Source: Neobacillus mesonae
GTDB lineage: Bacteria > Bacillota > Bacilli > Bacillales > Cytobacillaceae
Assembly: GCF_001636315.1 (NCBI RefSeq)
Contig: NZ_KV440949.1
Coordinates: 168,703-232,702 of the forward strand
DNA length: 64,000 nucleotides
Direction of reading: 5' to 3'
The position numbers were made by a program, and so were the translations under genes. Below, piece by piece: positions 52,613 through 62,419 of the stretch (position 1 is the stretch's first letter; the number at the start of each line of letters is the position of its first letter). The notes beneath the pieces are model-generated. The model ran no database searches. It was given only the letters and a program-made list of their open reading frames with translations, and had not been told where the DNA came from.

Positions 52613-52624
52613 TGCCCCTATTTT

Positions 52625-53494
52625 TTAGCTAAATTTGATCATTCCTACACCTAAAACAATCATCAAAATAGCGATCCATTTTACATAATTAACCTCTTCT
52701 TTCAGCCAAATAACCCCAATCAAAGCAGCAAAAACAATGCTTATTTCTCTTACTGCAGCAACATAAGTAATGGGTGTTGTTTCCATCGCATAAACCGCAA
52801 GCGCATTAGAAATAAATACAAACAACCCGCCAATAAGAAGTTGAATCGGATACTTTTTGATTAACGATAAATAGGAAACCTCAACCCTTAGGATACGATC
52901 AATTAACCATTTACCAATAAACATTCCTAAATAGACTAAATACTTAAATAACAGCCCGGACATTAATGCAGCTCCCATACCATCTAAAACACTGCTTAGG
53001 GCCGAAAACGTACCCGTGAGAAACACCCATTTAAGATTGTGAAAATTACCTTTGAACTTACTCGCGATCCCGGAGACTGAAAAAGTTTGTTGGTTTATAT
53101 ATAAAATGCCGATAATTATAACCAATATTCCTATAAAACCAAGTACTGATATGGTTACACCAAGAAATATAAAACTAAGCATTGTAGCTACTATCGGTGC
53201 CGTTCCCCGTAAAATTGGATAGGCATTACTCAGATTTCCGGTAAGTTATGCCCTGCCGAGCGCATAGAAATACAAGGTTTCAGATATAGTACTTAGAATC
53301 GCCCATTTATACGCTTTTAAATGGAAAGCTTCCGTTTGCAATAAATAAACAGCCAGCGGCAAATAAAGAATCACCGAGGCTCCTAAGATTAAGGTAAAGA
53401 ATGCTTCCCGTTCTTCAATTTTTTTCCCTATCGCATTCCAAATCGCATGACAAACCGCAGCAAACATAATAATGAGCAATATTGCATTGGACAT
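52625..53494 (-). pseudogene. EamA/DMT family transporter gene broken by an in-frame stop
   Basis: Two pieces in one frame (53494-53249 and 53245-52625) make a protein of about 289 residues with ten helices. It has the EamA duplications HAIWNAIGKKIEE at the start and ISIVFAALIGVIWLKEEV near the end. A single TAA at 53246-53248 interrupts LYFYALGRA-stop-LTGNLSNAYPILRGTAP, a conserved spot in EamA proteins. No shift is involved. It is either a recent nonsense mutation or a base-call error. It lies between the AEP importer genes and the MHS-phnW unit, so its ancestor may have carried a related amine or phosphonate. Confidence 0.78.
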
Positions 53495-53570
53495 GAAATA
53501 ATTCCCTTTCTTTTCTTTCGACATCTATCGGTGAAAATTAGGAAGTTTCATCCACCCTAAGGCCTAATAA

Positions 53571-53602
53571 AACCATCGACAACTATATTTATGTCGATGG
53601 TT
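53571..53602 (-). terminator. terminator of the AEP importer operon
   Basis: Perfect 11-bp arms AACCATCGACA/TGTCGATGGTT with a 10-nt loop, followed by TTTATT on the minus strand, just after the permease stop. Confidence 0.65.
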
Positions 53603-53622
53603 CATAGGTTCATCTGATTTAT

Positions 53623-55431
53623 TTATCTTTGCTGCCAAGCCTGCGTTTTGTTCCTGATTTTCTTTGTCACAAACTCATACATGATTCGCACAAAAATATT
53701 AGTAAGAACGATAATAATTGACATAGCTGCGGCAGGTGCAGTATCCCCGGCATCCGTCATATTAACAATAGAAATGGACGCAAGCTTTGTATCGGCCGTA
53801 TACAGAAAAATAACAGCTGATATTGTTGTCATAGAGTTGACAAATAGATAGATGCCGATTTCTAAAATTGCAGGTAATGACATTGGAACCGTTACGCTTG
53901 AGAAGGTTTTGTAGAACGGAATATTCATCGACTCCGAAACTGGCTCGAATTCCCTATCCAGCTTTTTCAATGCTGTTGTTGCGGTAATAAAGTTTACTGA
54001 GTAAAAATGGATGATATTAGATATAACAATCAAGGCAAACGTCCCGTATAGAAAATGAAACGGATTAACGACAACCGCTCCAATAAATGGAATTTCAAAC
54101 TCGGGTTTATTGAAGAAAAAAATATAGGCTAAACCAATAACTAGTCCTGGCAAAGCCAGCGGTAAAATCGATAAAAAGTAGCTTAACTGCCGCGTTATTT
54201 TCATAAAACGGGATTTCTCGATTAAGTAGGCACCAATAAAGATAATGAAGGTCCCTGAAACTGCCGTCATTAATGACACAAAAATACTGTTGAAATAAGG
54301 CTCCAATCCATTCCCTGCAACATTTTTAAATGTCATATGGTCCAATGTCAATGAGAAATTGTACGGCCAAACCTTAACGAACGCTGCTGCGATTACAGCA
54401 CCAATAAGGGACAATACCCCTGCCGAAATTAAAAGACAGTAGATAAAATAAATTTTATCGCGCAATGAGCCTTTCTTGATTTTATAAGCTATCGATTTTG
54501 AAGAAAATGATGAACTTTGTTTCCTTTGAATCACCCGATCGACAATAAACGCAATCAGCGCCGGGATTACCAGGATAATACCAACTGTTGAACCCATACT
54601 TAAGTTTTGTTGACCGACCACCTGCTTATATAAATCAGTCGCTAAAACATTGTATTGGCCGCCTACTACCTTTGGTGCCCCAAAATCTGTAAAACTTAAA
54701 ATGAAAGCAACAAAAAAGGCACTAACCAAACCATACTTTAAGCTTGGGATCGTCACGGTAAAAAACTTCTTCAGTTTACTCGCCCCAAGCGTATCTGCGG
54801 CTTCATAAATTCTGTAATCCGTAACGGCGATTGCAACCATCAGAATTAGGAACGCTTGCGGGAATGTATAAATTACTTCTGAAATGACTATTCCTACCGG
54901 ACCATAAAGGTTAATATCAATGGCGAGATTAAGTCCCGTTAGTTTTTCAATTTGTCCAAAAAAACCGGTGGTGATAACACCTTTATTACCGAATAAATAA
55001 ATCAGTGCAATCCCATGCATCATGGTTGGGGCAAATAAAGGGATGAATGCGATATACTTAAAAAAGGGTTTCCAGCGGATGTTGGTTCTCGTTAAGGCAT
55101 ACGCATAAAAAAATGCTAATACAACAGAAATGATCCCCGTTAATGTTGAGATGGACAGCGTATTATACATGGACTGCACTAGGGACGGTGTTTCAAAGTA
55201 TTTAATAAAGTTAGCTACCCCAACAAACTCCCCATTCTTTTGAAGTGCGACTAGCAATAGTTGATATAACGGAAGAACAACTCCAATGATCAGCCCTATC
55301 AGTACCAATACAACTAATCCTTTGTGAACCCATTCTACTTTTCCGGTTTTTTGCCGTATTTTTTTCTTATATATAGCACTGTTTCCTGTCGCTATTTCCG
55401 TTTTTTTTATTACTTGTTCAGAATTTAACAA
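53623..55431 (-). CDS. phnU: 2-aminoethylphosphonate ABC importer, fused double permease
   Basis: A 602-residue protein with two MetI-type permease domains in one chain (about residues 65-300 and 380-590), about 12 helices in all. Each half has its EAA loop (AADTLGASKLKKFFTVTIPSL and VSESMNIPFYKTFSSVTVPMSL). This fused form is typical of the second class of AEP transporters and of iron transporters; PhnW, PhnX and the PbfA-like gene nearby favour AEP. TTG start at 55431. It follows the ATPase gene by 53 bp. Confidence 0.82.
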   Translation of the reverse strand: MLNSEQVIKKTEIATGNSAIYKKKIRQKTGKVEWVHKGLVVLVLIGLIIGVVLPLYQLLLVALQKNGEFVGVANFIKYFETPSLVQSMYNTLSISTLTGIISVVLAFFYAYALTRTNIRWKPFFKYIAFIPLFAPTMMHGIALIYLFGNKGVITTGFFGQIEKLTGLNLAIDINLYGPVGIVISEVIYTFPQAFLILMVAIAVTDYRIYEAADTLGASKLKKFFTVTIPSLKYGLVSAFFVAFILSFTDFGAPKVVGGQYNVLATDLYKQVVGQQNLSMGSTVGIILVIPALIAFIVDRVIQRKQSSSFSSKSIAYKIKKGSLRDKIYFIYCLLISAGVLSLIGAVIAAAFVKVWPYNFSLTLDHMTFKNVAGNGLEPYFNSIFVSLMTAVSGTFIIFIGAYLIEKSRFMKITRQLSYFLSILPLALPGLVIGLAYIFFFNKPEFEIPFIGAVVVNPFHFLYGTFALIVISNIIHFYSVNFITATTALKKLDREFEPVSESMNIPFYKTFSSVTVPMSLPAILEIGIYLFVNSMTTISAVIFLYTADTKLASISIVNMTDAGDTAPAAAMSIIIVLTNIFVRIMYEFVTKKIRNKTQAWQQR

Positions 55432-55484
55432 CGGTCACCACCCCATCCTTCCTATTCCATTCCAATAATTAAGCAATTACTAGT

Positions 55485-56480
55485 TTAATAAGTAACTAGA
55501 TGGCTTTGAGGCAGTTCCGCATAAATAGTGCTGTATTTTTGAATTGACAATTTATTTATCATGGAGGTTGGAACATCTACAGCCAATAAACCATTCGTCA
55601 CACTATACTCATCTTGTTCATTAATTTGCAAAAACAAACGGTAGAAGGCACCGCGGAACTCCAAATCCTTCACAATTGTCGCAATACTTGAAGGTGTCTT
55701 TTGTTCTGCGATTTGAATATGCTCAGGTCTAATTGCCATCGAAGTTCCCTCTTGAGTCAGCATATTAACAGTACCAATAAAATCAGCGACAAAAGGTGTT
55801 TCCGGATATTCGTAAATTTCTTGCGGCGTACCAATTTGTTCAATTTGGGCATTATTCATTACGACAATCTTATCAGCCATCGTTAAAGCTTCTTCTTGAT
55901 CATGAGTCACCATAATCGTGGTAACACCCAATTTTTCTTGTAAATTCCTAATCTCTGTTCTTAGTTTTAGCCTAACTTTGGCATCAAGTGCGGATAATGG
56001 TTCATCAAGCAGCAAAAAGCTTGGAGATAATGCGATCGCTCTAGCAAGTGCAATTCGCTGCTGTTGTCCCCCGGATAACTGTGACGGGTAACGGTCTTTA
56101 ATATGCTCCAAATTGACAAGTAATAGGGCTTCCCTTACACGTTCGTCAATTTCTTTTTTTGGAAGCTTTTTATTTTTCAATCCATAGGCGATGTTTTGAT
56201 AGGCATTTAAATTCGGAAATAAAGCATACGATTGAAATACAATACCGAAGTTCCTTTTGGACGGAGGCTGTGCGCTAATATCTTTACCTTCCAACAATAC
56301 TTTGGAACCAATATTCGGATCCTCAAGACCCGCGATAATTCTAAGCAATGTGGTTTTACCACAACCGCTAGGACCTAATAAACAAACAAATTCCTTCTTT
56401 CTGACGGAAAAATTAATATGGTCCAAAGCTACAAATTTGCCAAATGTTTTGGTTACATTCTGAATTTCTAAAAATTCCAT
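55485..56480 (-). CDS. phnT: 2-aminoethylphosphonate ABC importer, ATP-binding protein
   Basis: A 331-residue ABC ATPase. Walker A GPSGCGKTT (near residue 36), VFQSYALFPNLNAYQNIAYGL (Q-loop), LSGGQQQRIALARAI (signature), FLLLDEPLSALD (Walker B) and THDQEEA are intact. A short TOBE-type C-terminal domain follows. It sits between binding protein and fused permease in the order expected for this transporter class. The assignment to AEP comes from the gene neighbourhood. Confidence 0.85.
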   Translation of the reverse strand: MEFLEIQNVTKTFGKFVALDHINFSVRKKEFVCLLGPSGCGKTTLLRIIAGLEDPNIGSKVLLEGKDISAQPPSKRNFGIVFQSYALFPNLNAYQNIAYGLKNKKLPKKEIDERVREALLLVNLEHIKDRYPSQLSGGQQQRIALARAIALSPSFLLLDEPLSALDAKVRLKLRTEIRNLQEKLGVTTIMVTHDQEEALTMADKIVVMNNAQIEQIGTPQEIYEYPETPFVADFIGTVNMLTQEGTSMAIRPEHIQIAEQKTPSSIATIVKDLEFRGAFYRLFLQINEQDEYSVTNGLLAVDVPTSMINKLSIQKYSTIYAELPQSHLVTY

Positions 56481-56591
56481 CCAAAGTCCCCCTTCCCCTT
56501 ACCAAATTGGAAGAAAAGCTTGCAGGGTTAGTTTATCAGCCTGAAAAATCTATTCGCCCCGCAAGATTTTCTTTTAAATTATCGGCTATAA

Positions 56592-57635
56592 CTATTCCTT
56601 AGGTTCGCTCTTAGAATCATATCGTTTCGTCCAATTCTCCAAGATGGAATCTCTATTCTGGGCTGCCCATTGGAAGTCATTCTGAATCAATTGTTTTTCC
56701 ATTAAATCCTTTGGATAACCATCCGGAAGTTGATTCCCAAGATCTGCAGACACAACAGCAAAATTCTTATTCACGAGCTGAAGGAATCCTTCACTGACGG
56801 ACCAGTCTAGGAATGTTTTGGCAGCATCTTTAATTTTATCCTTTTTAATTAAGGCATTAGCTTCCATTTCCCAGCCGGAACCTTCTTCAGGGAATACGAC
56901 TTCGACTGGGGCACCGGACCCTTTTTCTTTAAAGCTTGGATAGTCAAACGAGATACCAATTGGGAATTCTCCCTGCCCTGCCAGTTTAGCCGGTTTTGAT
57001 CCGGAATGTGTATAAATGCCAATATTCTCATGAAGTTTATCCATATAATCCCAAGCTTGATCTTTACCCAATAGCTGTAAAAAGGCTGATACTGTTAAAA
57101 AGCCCGTGCCGCTCGATGCTGGATTCGGCATTGAAATCAACCCCTTATATTTCGGATCTAATAAATCTTTGTAAGACTTTGGAATTGGTAATCCTTTTTT
57201 CTCTAATTCAACCGTATTAACGGCAAAAGTTGCCATATATGCGTCAATCCCTACCCAGTGGATAGGGTCAGCTTTGTCTTTTAATTGCGGCAAAATCTTA
57301 TCAATTCCTTTAGGATTGTATGGCTGAAACATTCCCTGCTCATCTAGTGGAATAAGGCTGGTAATTCCTTGTCCCCAGACAACATCCGCTATAGGATTAT
57401 CTTTTTCAGCTAACAATTTGGCGGCGATAATACCCGTGGAATCACGAACAAGTTTAACTTCAATATTCGGATGCTCTTTTTTAAATAATTCCATATAGGC
57501 AGGCAATTGATTATCTTCAATGGCGGTATAGACTGTTATTTCTTCTTTCTTTTTACTGGAGGAGCTTTTACTGCTGCAGGCTGTAACAATGGAGAATAAA
57601 AGAATTGTCATTATTAAAATGGCTGCTTTTTTCAA
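56592..57635 (-). CDS. phnS: 2-aminoethylphosphonate-binding lipoprotein
   Basis: A 347-residue family 1 solute-binding lipoprotein. The signal peptide ends with the lipobox VTAC (cysteine near residue 20). The mature part ([20 protein letters not shown], then [32 protein letters not shown]) matches AEP/iron-binding proteins. TTG 57635 is the likely start: AAAGGAG touches the upstream ATG (57644) but lies nine bases from the TTG. It is first in the importer operon after a consensus-like promoter at 57906-57934. Confidence 0.84.
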   Translation of the reverse strand: MKKAAILIMTILLFSIVTACSSKSSSSKKKEEITVYTAIEDNQLPAYMELFKKEHPNIEVKLVRDSTGIIAAKLLAEKDNPIADVVWGQGITSLIPLDEQGMFQPYNPKGIDKILPQLKDKADPIHWVGIDAYMATFAVNTVELEKKGLPIPKSYKDLLDPKYKGLISMPNPASSGTGFLTVSAFLQLLGKDQAWDYMDKLHENIGIYTHSGSKPAKLAGQGEFPIGISFDYPSFKEKGSGAPVEVVFPEEGSGWEMEANALIKKDKIKDAAKTFLDWSVSEGFLQLVNKNFAVVSADLGNQLPDGYPKDLMEKQLIQNDFQWAAQNRDSILENWTKRYDSKSEPKE

Positions 57636-57644
57636 ATTAAACAT

Positions 57645-57987
57645 CTCCTTTAAATTTTTTCAGCTTTTCTTTCTGCAAAAAAGTCATGCTGCTGTCATTT
57701 TTTTGCCTGCAGGAACTGTTTTTATTAGTGCCAGTTCCAGAATCACCCACCTGTATTTCCATATAACCCCAAAACAAAACTATCGTTGGCAGCGCTTACA
57801 GGAATGATATATCAGTCATTTTTAGCTCTACTAAACGACATATTTTTAGGGCATTATCCCTCCTTTTTATCCTGAATATAAAAAATATTAGGAATATTTT
57901 AATTAAATATAAAACGCAAACCAATTAATTGCAATACTTTTTTATTTGTTTTACCTTTTTTATCTTTGTTTTAATTAAATCTTTCTA
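57645..57987 (-). promoter_or_regulatory. promoter region of the AEP importer operon
   Basis: In this 343-bp gap the minus strand has -35 TTGCAA (57934-57929), a 17-bp spacer and -10 TATATT (57911-57906). Upstream of it, 57935-57975 holds AAAACAAA-type units about 20 bp apart (57965-57972 and 57946-57952), related to the tandem motif elsewhere. The rest is a roughly 270-nt leader in which I see no clear riboswitch. Confidence 0.55.
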
Positions 57988-59334
57988 TTACCTTAAAGAT
58001 TGTTCAAGAATATCCATAGCTCGTTCCAATTCTTGATCCGTAATCACCAAAGGAGGGGAAAGCGTGAGGACATTTCCCTGAGAGATTTTAAAGCTTAACC
58101 CGTTATCCATACATTTGTACATAACTTTTTCCGCTTCATTTATTGCTTTTTCCTTCGTTTGCCGATCATTTACCAATTCAACACCATATAACAGTCCAAT
58201 CCCCCTGACATCACCAATCATTTCAAATTGCTTTTGCATATTTTTAAGTCGTACTTTCATATAATCACCCATTTTATTGGCATGCTTAAGTAACTGGTGT
58301 TCTTCAATGTACTGAAGAACCGCCAGTGCAGCGGCACAGCCTAAGGTGCTTTTTTCATGTGTATAATGTCCTAGTGCGATGTCTTTGGCCACATCTAAAT
58401 CATCACGGACAAGCATTGCAGCCATAGGCAATATCCCGCCTCCTAACCCTTTACCCAGTAAAACAATATCAGGAACAATTCCATAATGCTCAAAGGCAAA
58501 CATTTTCCCGGTTCTTCCAAGCGCAGTCGGTATTTCATCGTAAATCAATAACATATTATATCGATCGCAAATTTGCCGCAGCCTCTGGTGATATTCCTTA
58601 GGCGGTACCTGCACATCGGTACATCGGATTGGTTCGAGAATCAGTGCTCCAACCTCCCCTTCACGTTCCAACACATATTCCAAATAATCAAGACATTTAA
58701 ATGGACATTTGCTGCATTCTCCTAACAAACAACGGTATGAATTATAAGGCATTACATGGAGACTTCCTGGTAAAAGCGGTCCCATACCGCTTCGGAAAAC
58801 TGCTTCACCGCCTACAGAAATTGCATCTAACGTGGCTCCATGGAATGAATCCCACATTGAAATGGTTTTAAATTTGCCTGTTGCTTTTCGAACAAGCTTC
58901 AAAGCCATGCTGACGGCAGAAGTCCCCCCTGGAGCAAACAGAACCTTATTCAAATTCCCCGGAGCAAGTTCGGCAAGCTTTTTCGCAAGCTGGATCGCTG
59001 GTTTATTCGTATACCGCCGAGGAGAAAATGGTAAAGTATCCAGTTGTTCTTTAACAGCTTTGACAACATACTCATTTCCATAGCCGACTTGGTGAACACT
59101 ATTTCCATGAAAGTCCATATATTTTCTCCCATCAATATCCTCAAGGTAAATGCCATAACTTTTTTCAATGACATTTAAGCAAGGAGTTGATAAAGATTGT
59201 TGTAAGTAATAACGGGAGTCCTCCTCTAACAGTTGAAATGCCTCTTCACTCAGGTGATTTTTCTGCCAAATATCTCGATTCTGCGATAAATTGACATCCC
59301 CTTCCGTACGTAACGACTCGGAATTTAGTTTCAT
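57988..59334 (-). CDS. pbfA: class III aminotransferase-fold enzyme, probable (R)-1-hydroxy-2-aminoethylphosphonate ammonia-lyase
   Basis: A 448-residue PLP enzyme of the class III aminotransferase family. MDFHGNSVHQVGYGN (near residue 73), MWDSFHGATLDAISVGGEA, LLIYDEIPTALGRTGKMFAFEH and the PLP lysine in VLLGKGLGGGILPMAA are visible. The DEIPT variant (DEVQT in most relatives) and the FHGNSVHQVG stretch fit my memory of PbfA, which removes ammonia from (R)-1-hydroxy-AEP to give phosphonoacetaldehyde. The position beside the AEP importer and PhnW/PhnX supports this. An ordinary omega-transaminase is the alternative. A CX2C-like cluster (LLGECSKCPFKCLDY) lies near residue 205. Confidence 0.75.
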   Translation of the reverse strand: MKLNSESLRTEGDVNLSQNRDIWQKNHLSEEAFQLLEEDSRYYLQQSLSTPCLNVIEKSYGIYLEDIDGRKYMDFHGNSVHQVGYGNEYVVKAVKEQLDTLPFSPRRYTNKPAIQLAKKLAELAPGNLNKVLFAPGGTSAVSMALKLVRKATGKFKTISMWDSFHGATLDAISVGGEAVFRSGMGPLLPGSLHVMPYNSYRCLLGECSKCPFKCLDYLEYVLEREGEVGALILEPIRCTDVQVPPKEYHQRLRQICDRYNMLLIYDEIPTALGRTGKMFAFEHYGIVPDIVLLGKGLGGGILPMAAMLVRDDLDVAKDIALGHYTHEKSTLGCAAALAVLQYIEEHQLLKHANKMGDYMKVRLKNMQKQFEMIGDVRGIGLLYGVELVNDRQTKEKAINEAEKVMYKCMDNGLSFKISQGNVLTLSPPLVITDQELERAMDILEQSLR

Positions 59335-59380
59335 TTATTCCTCCCCTTTCGAAATAGTGATAAAGCATAATGCAAATAAT

Positions 59381-59420
59381 GCCAAACTAAAACCAAGGAA
59401 ATACAACTTTATGTTATAAT
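59381..59420. promoter_or_regulatory. candidate promoter/operator of the pbfA-like gene
   Basis: On the minus strand TATAACATAA is followed by CCTTGGTTTTAGTTTGG, echoing GTATAACACAA plus TTGGTTTGTCTTGG at 37854 and 48257. The plus strand shows ACCAAGG and a TATAAT in the reverse sense. The spacing between the two parts differs from the other sites, so the match is partial. Confidence 0.4.
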
Positions 59421-59537
59421 ATGTATGTAGTTTTGTAAATAAAAATTGTTAATTTTCAAAAAACTCATAGTAAATACAAACCATTCCCAACCTTTTTGAA
59501 CATATAATTTATTTAGAATCTAATATTGTTCATACAA

Positions 59538-59565
59538 AAAGGAGCCTTAAATATTAGGCTCCTTT
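59538..59565. terminator. terminator after the BsuPI-domain lipoprotein gene
   Basis: AAAGGAGCC/GGCTCCTTT arms with a 10-nt loop; runs of A and T on both sides make it usable on both strands. Confidence 0.7.
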
Positions 59566-59616
59566 ACCTTTTATTCTTATTTCAAACTGTCTGATTCACT
59601 CAGAAATTCTTGGCTT

Positions 59617-60321
59617 TTATTGGTTTTCAAACCTTTCAATTACTTTTTGCCCTTTATCGTTTTCTATATAAACAAAGGTCACCAGGTCACCATCTTTAAT
59701 TGATTGTATCTCTACCCTAGCTTGATCCGATAACTGATAGGCAATAGCCTCGCCATTCTTATTGACTTCTATTGAATGGGGGTCCATTAATCCAACCAGC
59801 TTGCCGTCCCCTAATTTATAAATCGAATTTTCTACATTAAAATCCTTTACTGCTTTTGCTTCTTCTTCCTTAGCCAGCAAGAATGCCTCAACCTTATAAT
59901 TACCGTTCACAAGACCGGGAATTTTAAACATTCTTTCAATTTCTTGATTATTTTCAAATGTGATTTCTTTTAGTGCCTGTGTTGATAATACTTCTTCAGA
60001 ATATCTCTTTAAGATATTCCCATTGTGATCATATAAAATAAAATCTACCTCAAGACCACTTGTAAAAGAAAGCCGTTTTGCTTCACCAGATAAATTTTTC
60101 ACTTTATATAGAACAACGACATCATTCTTCTCTTCTCTTGTTTCGATCGTAGAATGGAACTTAGCGGCAATTTCATCCTTAGCTGGTGTCTCCGTTTTGA
60201 CAGGATCTTGACCGGAACTGCCGCTTTTATGATCATTAACATTACTGCTGGAGCCACAGCCTGCCAAGAGCCCAATAACAATTGCTGAGCAAACAAAACT
60301 ATTGAATTTTTTCTTTATCAT
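59617..60321 (-). CDS. lipoprotein with BsuPI (intracellular proteinase inhibitor-like) domain
   Basis: A 234-residue lipoprotein. The signal peptide ends with lipobox LLAGC (cysteine near residue 22). A low-complexity Ser/Lys stretch follows, then a BsuPI-type beta-sandwich at about 55-155 (YKVKNLSGEAKRLSFTSGLEVDFILYD, RYSEEVLSTQALKEITF, FKIPGLVNGNYKVEAFL). About 80 C-terminal residues have no clear match. The domain occurs in Bacillus extracytoplasmic proteins; the physiological role is unknown. No link to the phosphonate genes is implied. Confidence 0.78.
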   Translation of the reverse strand: MIKKKFNSFVCSAIVIGLLAGCGSSSNVNDHKSGSSGQDPVKTETPAKDEIAAKFHSTIETREEKNDVVVLYKVKNLSGEAKRLSFTSGLEVDFILYDHNGNILKRYSEEVLSTQALKEITFENNQEIERMFKIPGLVNGNYKVEAFLLAKEEEAKAVKDFNVENSIYKLGDGKLVGLMDPHSIEVNKNGEAIAYQLSDQARVEIQSIKDGDLVTFVYIENDKGQKVIERFENQ

Positions 60322-60415
60322 CCTCTTGATCCCCTTTAAATAAATTAAACCGGTTCATTTAATTAGTCGTAGTTCTAAGAGGATTTGTTACATTACTGAC
60401 AACCCAACCGCCAAA

Positions 60416-61204
60416 TTACTTAAAAGAATCCAGGATTGGAAACAGTTCAGATAATTGTTTAATTTCATAGGTTGGAACGACTTCATTTCGCTCTTTTTCG
60501 TGACGGTTAATCCAAACCGACTTAATTCCGGCCCGATTTGCACCAAGAACATCTGTCATTAAATTATCCCCAACCATAATTGCCTCATCTTTATCAATAG
60601 ACAAAAGTGACAATGCGTGTTCGAAAATGGCTGGGTCTGGCTTGCCTTTTCCAAAAGCCCCAGAAATGACGATATGGTCAAAATACGGACTTATCTCTGG
60701 TGTAATTGTAAGTTTCGTATTTTGTAAGTCTGGTGACCCATTAGTTAATAGAAGCATCTGATACTGACCCTTTAATGCATCGAGGGTTTTAAATGTATCG
60801 TCATAGACAAATGGAGTTTTCCGTCGTTCTGCAGGGAAACGTTCACCCAATTCCTGTCCAAATTCGGGATCATTTACACCCAAAGCTTTAAGCCCTGCTG
60901 TCCATGCATCCCTACGATATCCCGGAACGGTATCTTTCATCTTTTTAAATTCTCCCAAATGTTCGTCGGGAAAATTGCCCCATAATCCTTCAAATGGATT
61001 TATACCAATCATTTGAGTAAAAGAGTAAAAATCATAGCCTGAATACAGCTTTCTAGCAGCTTCGCGGACCGCTTCTTCTAAAGCTTTAGAGTCCACCTCA
61101 TAACGCTCTTCAGCCACTTTGCATGTTGCACAAAATGCTTCCTTGACACTTTTTTGGTCCCATAGAAGTGTGTCGTCTAAGTCAAAGAAAATCGCCTTTA
61201 TCAT
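60416..61204 (-). CDS. HAD family hydrolase
   Basis: A 262-residue haloacid dehalogenase-type phosphatase. Motif [11 protein letters not shown] (near residue 6), motif [10 protein letters not shown] (near 120), the lysine in [11 protein letters not shown] and motif [19 protein letters not shown] are in order. A long alpha-helical cap lies between motifs I and II. ATG 61204 was chosen; GGAG is ten bases upstream. YsaA/YjjG-type phosphatases are relatives. A general house-cleaning or nucleotide role is possible. Confidence 0.82.
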   Translation of the reverse strand: MIKAIFFDLDDTLLWDQKSVKEAFCATCKVAEERYEVDSKALEEAVREAARKLYSGYDFYSFTQMIGINPFEGLWGNFPDEHLGEFKKMKDTVPGYRRDAWTAGLKALGVNDPEFGQELGERFPAERRKTPFVYDDTFKTLDALKGQYQMLLLTNGSPDLQNTKLTITPEISPYFDHIVISGAFGKGKPDPAIFEHALSLLSIDKDEAIMVGDNLMTDVLGANRAGIKSVWINRHEKERNEVVPTYEIKQLSELFPILDSFK

Positions 61205-61295
61205 TTGAAACTTCGCTCCTAACATCCCTAGTGAGTATTTCGAATTTTTTGTTTATAGGACAACTATACAGATATTTAATATTGGCTGCAACAAA

Positions 61296-61323
61296 AAAAG
61301 CAGAACCACAAGATTCTGCTTTT
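61296..61323 (-). terminator. terminator of the methionine aminopeptidase gene
   Basis: AAAAGCAGAA/TTCTGCTTTT arms with an 8-nt loop and T residues on the minus strand. Confidence 0.75.
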
Positions 61324-61329
61324 ACTCCA

Positions 61330-62070
61330 TTAAAGAGTTGTAATAATCGGTCCATTATTTGTCAAAATGATCGTGTGTTCATACTGTGCAACAAAGCTTT
61401 GTTCCGTAATATAGGTCCATCCGTCCCCTTTTTCGAATACCTCTTCTTCATCAGTGGAGATAAATGGTTCAAAGGCAATAACCATGCCTTCCTTTAGTAT
61501 TTCACTATCAGAAGGTTCGTAATAATTATAAACATATTCAGGAGCTTCATGGATCGTCCGGCCAATGCCATGTCCTGTTAAGTTAGCAATGACAGTGAAG
61601 CCGTGCTGTCTTGCCGTTTGATAGACAACTTTGCCAAGAGCTGTTTTTCTTGCACCAGGCTTTGCCTTTTTCAATCCAGCTTCAAAGGCTAATTTCGCTA
61701 CCTTACATAAATTCTTCAATACTTCATCCCCGTCACCAACAACGATCGAAATACCTGTATCGGCAAAATAGCCATTCTTAGAACCGGAAACATCGATATT
61801 CACCAGGTCTCCTTCTTGAATCACGCGATCCCCAGGAATGCCATGTGCTACTTCCTCGTTTACACTTATACAGGTATAGCCGGGAAAATCGTATTCCCCT
61901 TTCGGTGCAGAAATCGCACCTTCTCTTTCAAACATCGCTCCTGCTATTTCATCCAATTCCTTCGTTGTAATGCCCGGTACCGCTTTCTTTACTAATTCAT
62001 CACGAATGGCAGCACAGATTCTGCCAATTTCCTTTAATCCGTTAAGGTCTTCTTCAGTTTTTACAATCAT
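61330..62070 (-). CDS. map: type I methionine aminopeptidase
   Basis: A 246-residue type I enzyme that removes the N-terminal methionine from new proteins. Metal ligands are visible: VNIDVSGSKNGYFADTGISI (two aspartates), the histidine in LTGHGIGRTIHEAPEY, and glutamates in MVIAFEPFIS and VAQYEHTII. Bacillus genomes carry a ribosomal-operon map and often this second form. ATG 62070 gives the usual length; the frame to 62145 adds residues with no support. Confidence 0.92.
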   Translation of the reverse strand: MIVKTEEDLNGLKEIGRICAAIRDELVKKAVPGITTKELDEIAGAMFEREGAISAPKGEYDFPGYTCISVNEEVAHGIPGDRVIQEGDLVNIDVSGSKNGYFADTGISIVVGDGDEVLKNLCKVAKLAFEAGLKKAKPGARKTALGKVVYQTARQHGFTVIANLTGHGIGRTIHEAPEYVYNYYEPSDSEILKEGMVIAFEPFISTDEEEVFEKGDGWTYITEQSFVAQYEHTIILTNNGPIITTL

Positions 62071-62419
62071 ACTTTTCCCTACTTCTTCATAGTTTTTGTA
62101 ATTCATCCATATAACATTGTAGCTTTTCTTTGTTAAAAAAAACAAGTATATGTCCGATAGGTTTGATTTAGCAATCTATTATTGACTTTTATCAAGATAT
62201 CAATGACTTATGAATTTTACTAATAAGTCATATCCGCATTTCAAATAGTCATAATCTTCGAATAATATTGACGACTATTATCCTATCCCATATAATCTGT
62301 TTTATATCAGAATGTCTTTCCTTACTACCTAGAAAAGAGTAGCAAAAAATTTTCTACATAAAATAGCCAAAATGAACTAACCCATTTGGCTTAATGTTGA
62401 AGGAGAGTGAGGTATATTA
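62071..62419. promoter_or_regulatory. divergent gap between map and the sulfonate transporter
   Basis: This 349-bp AT-rich gap holds the plus-strand promoter at 62268-62296. It also holds an inverted repeat (AGCCAAA 62365-62371 with TTTGGCT 62385-62391) shortly before the permease start. That hairpin has no T-tract on the plus strand and could be an operator or a leader element. No small gene was found. Confidence 0.45.
62268..62296 (+). promoter_or_regulatory. strong sigma-A-type promoter of the sulfonate transporter
   Basis: TTGACG (62268-62273), a 17-bp spacer and TATAAT (62291-62296). The transcript would start about 120 bp before the permease gene. Confidence 0.65.
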
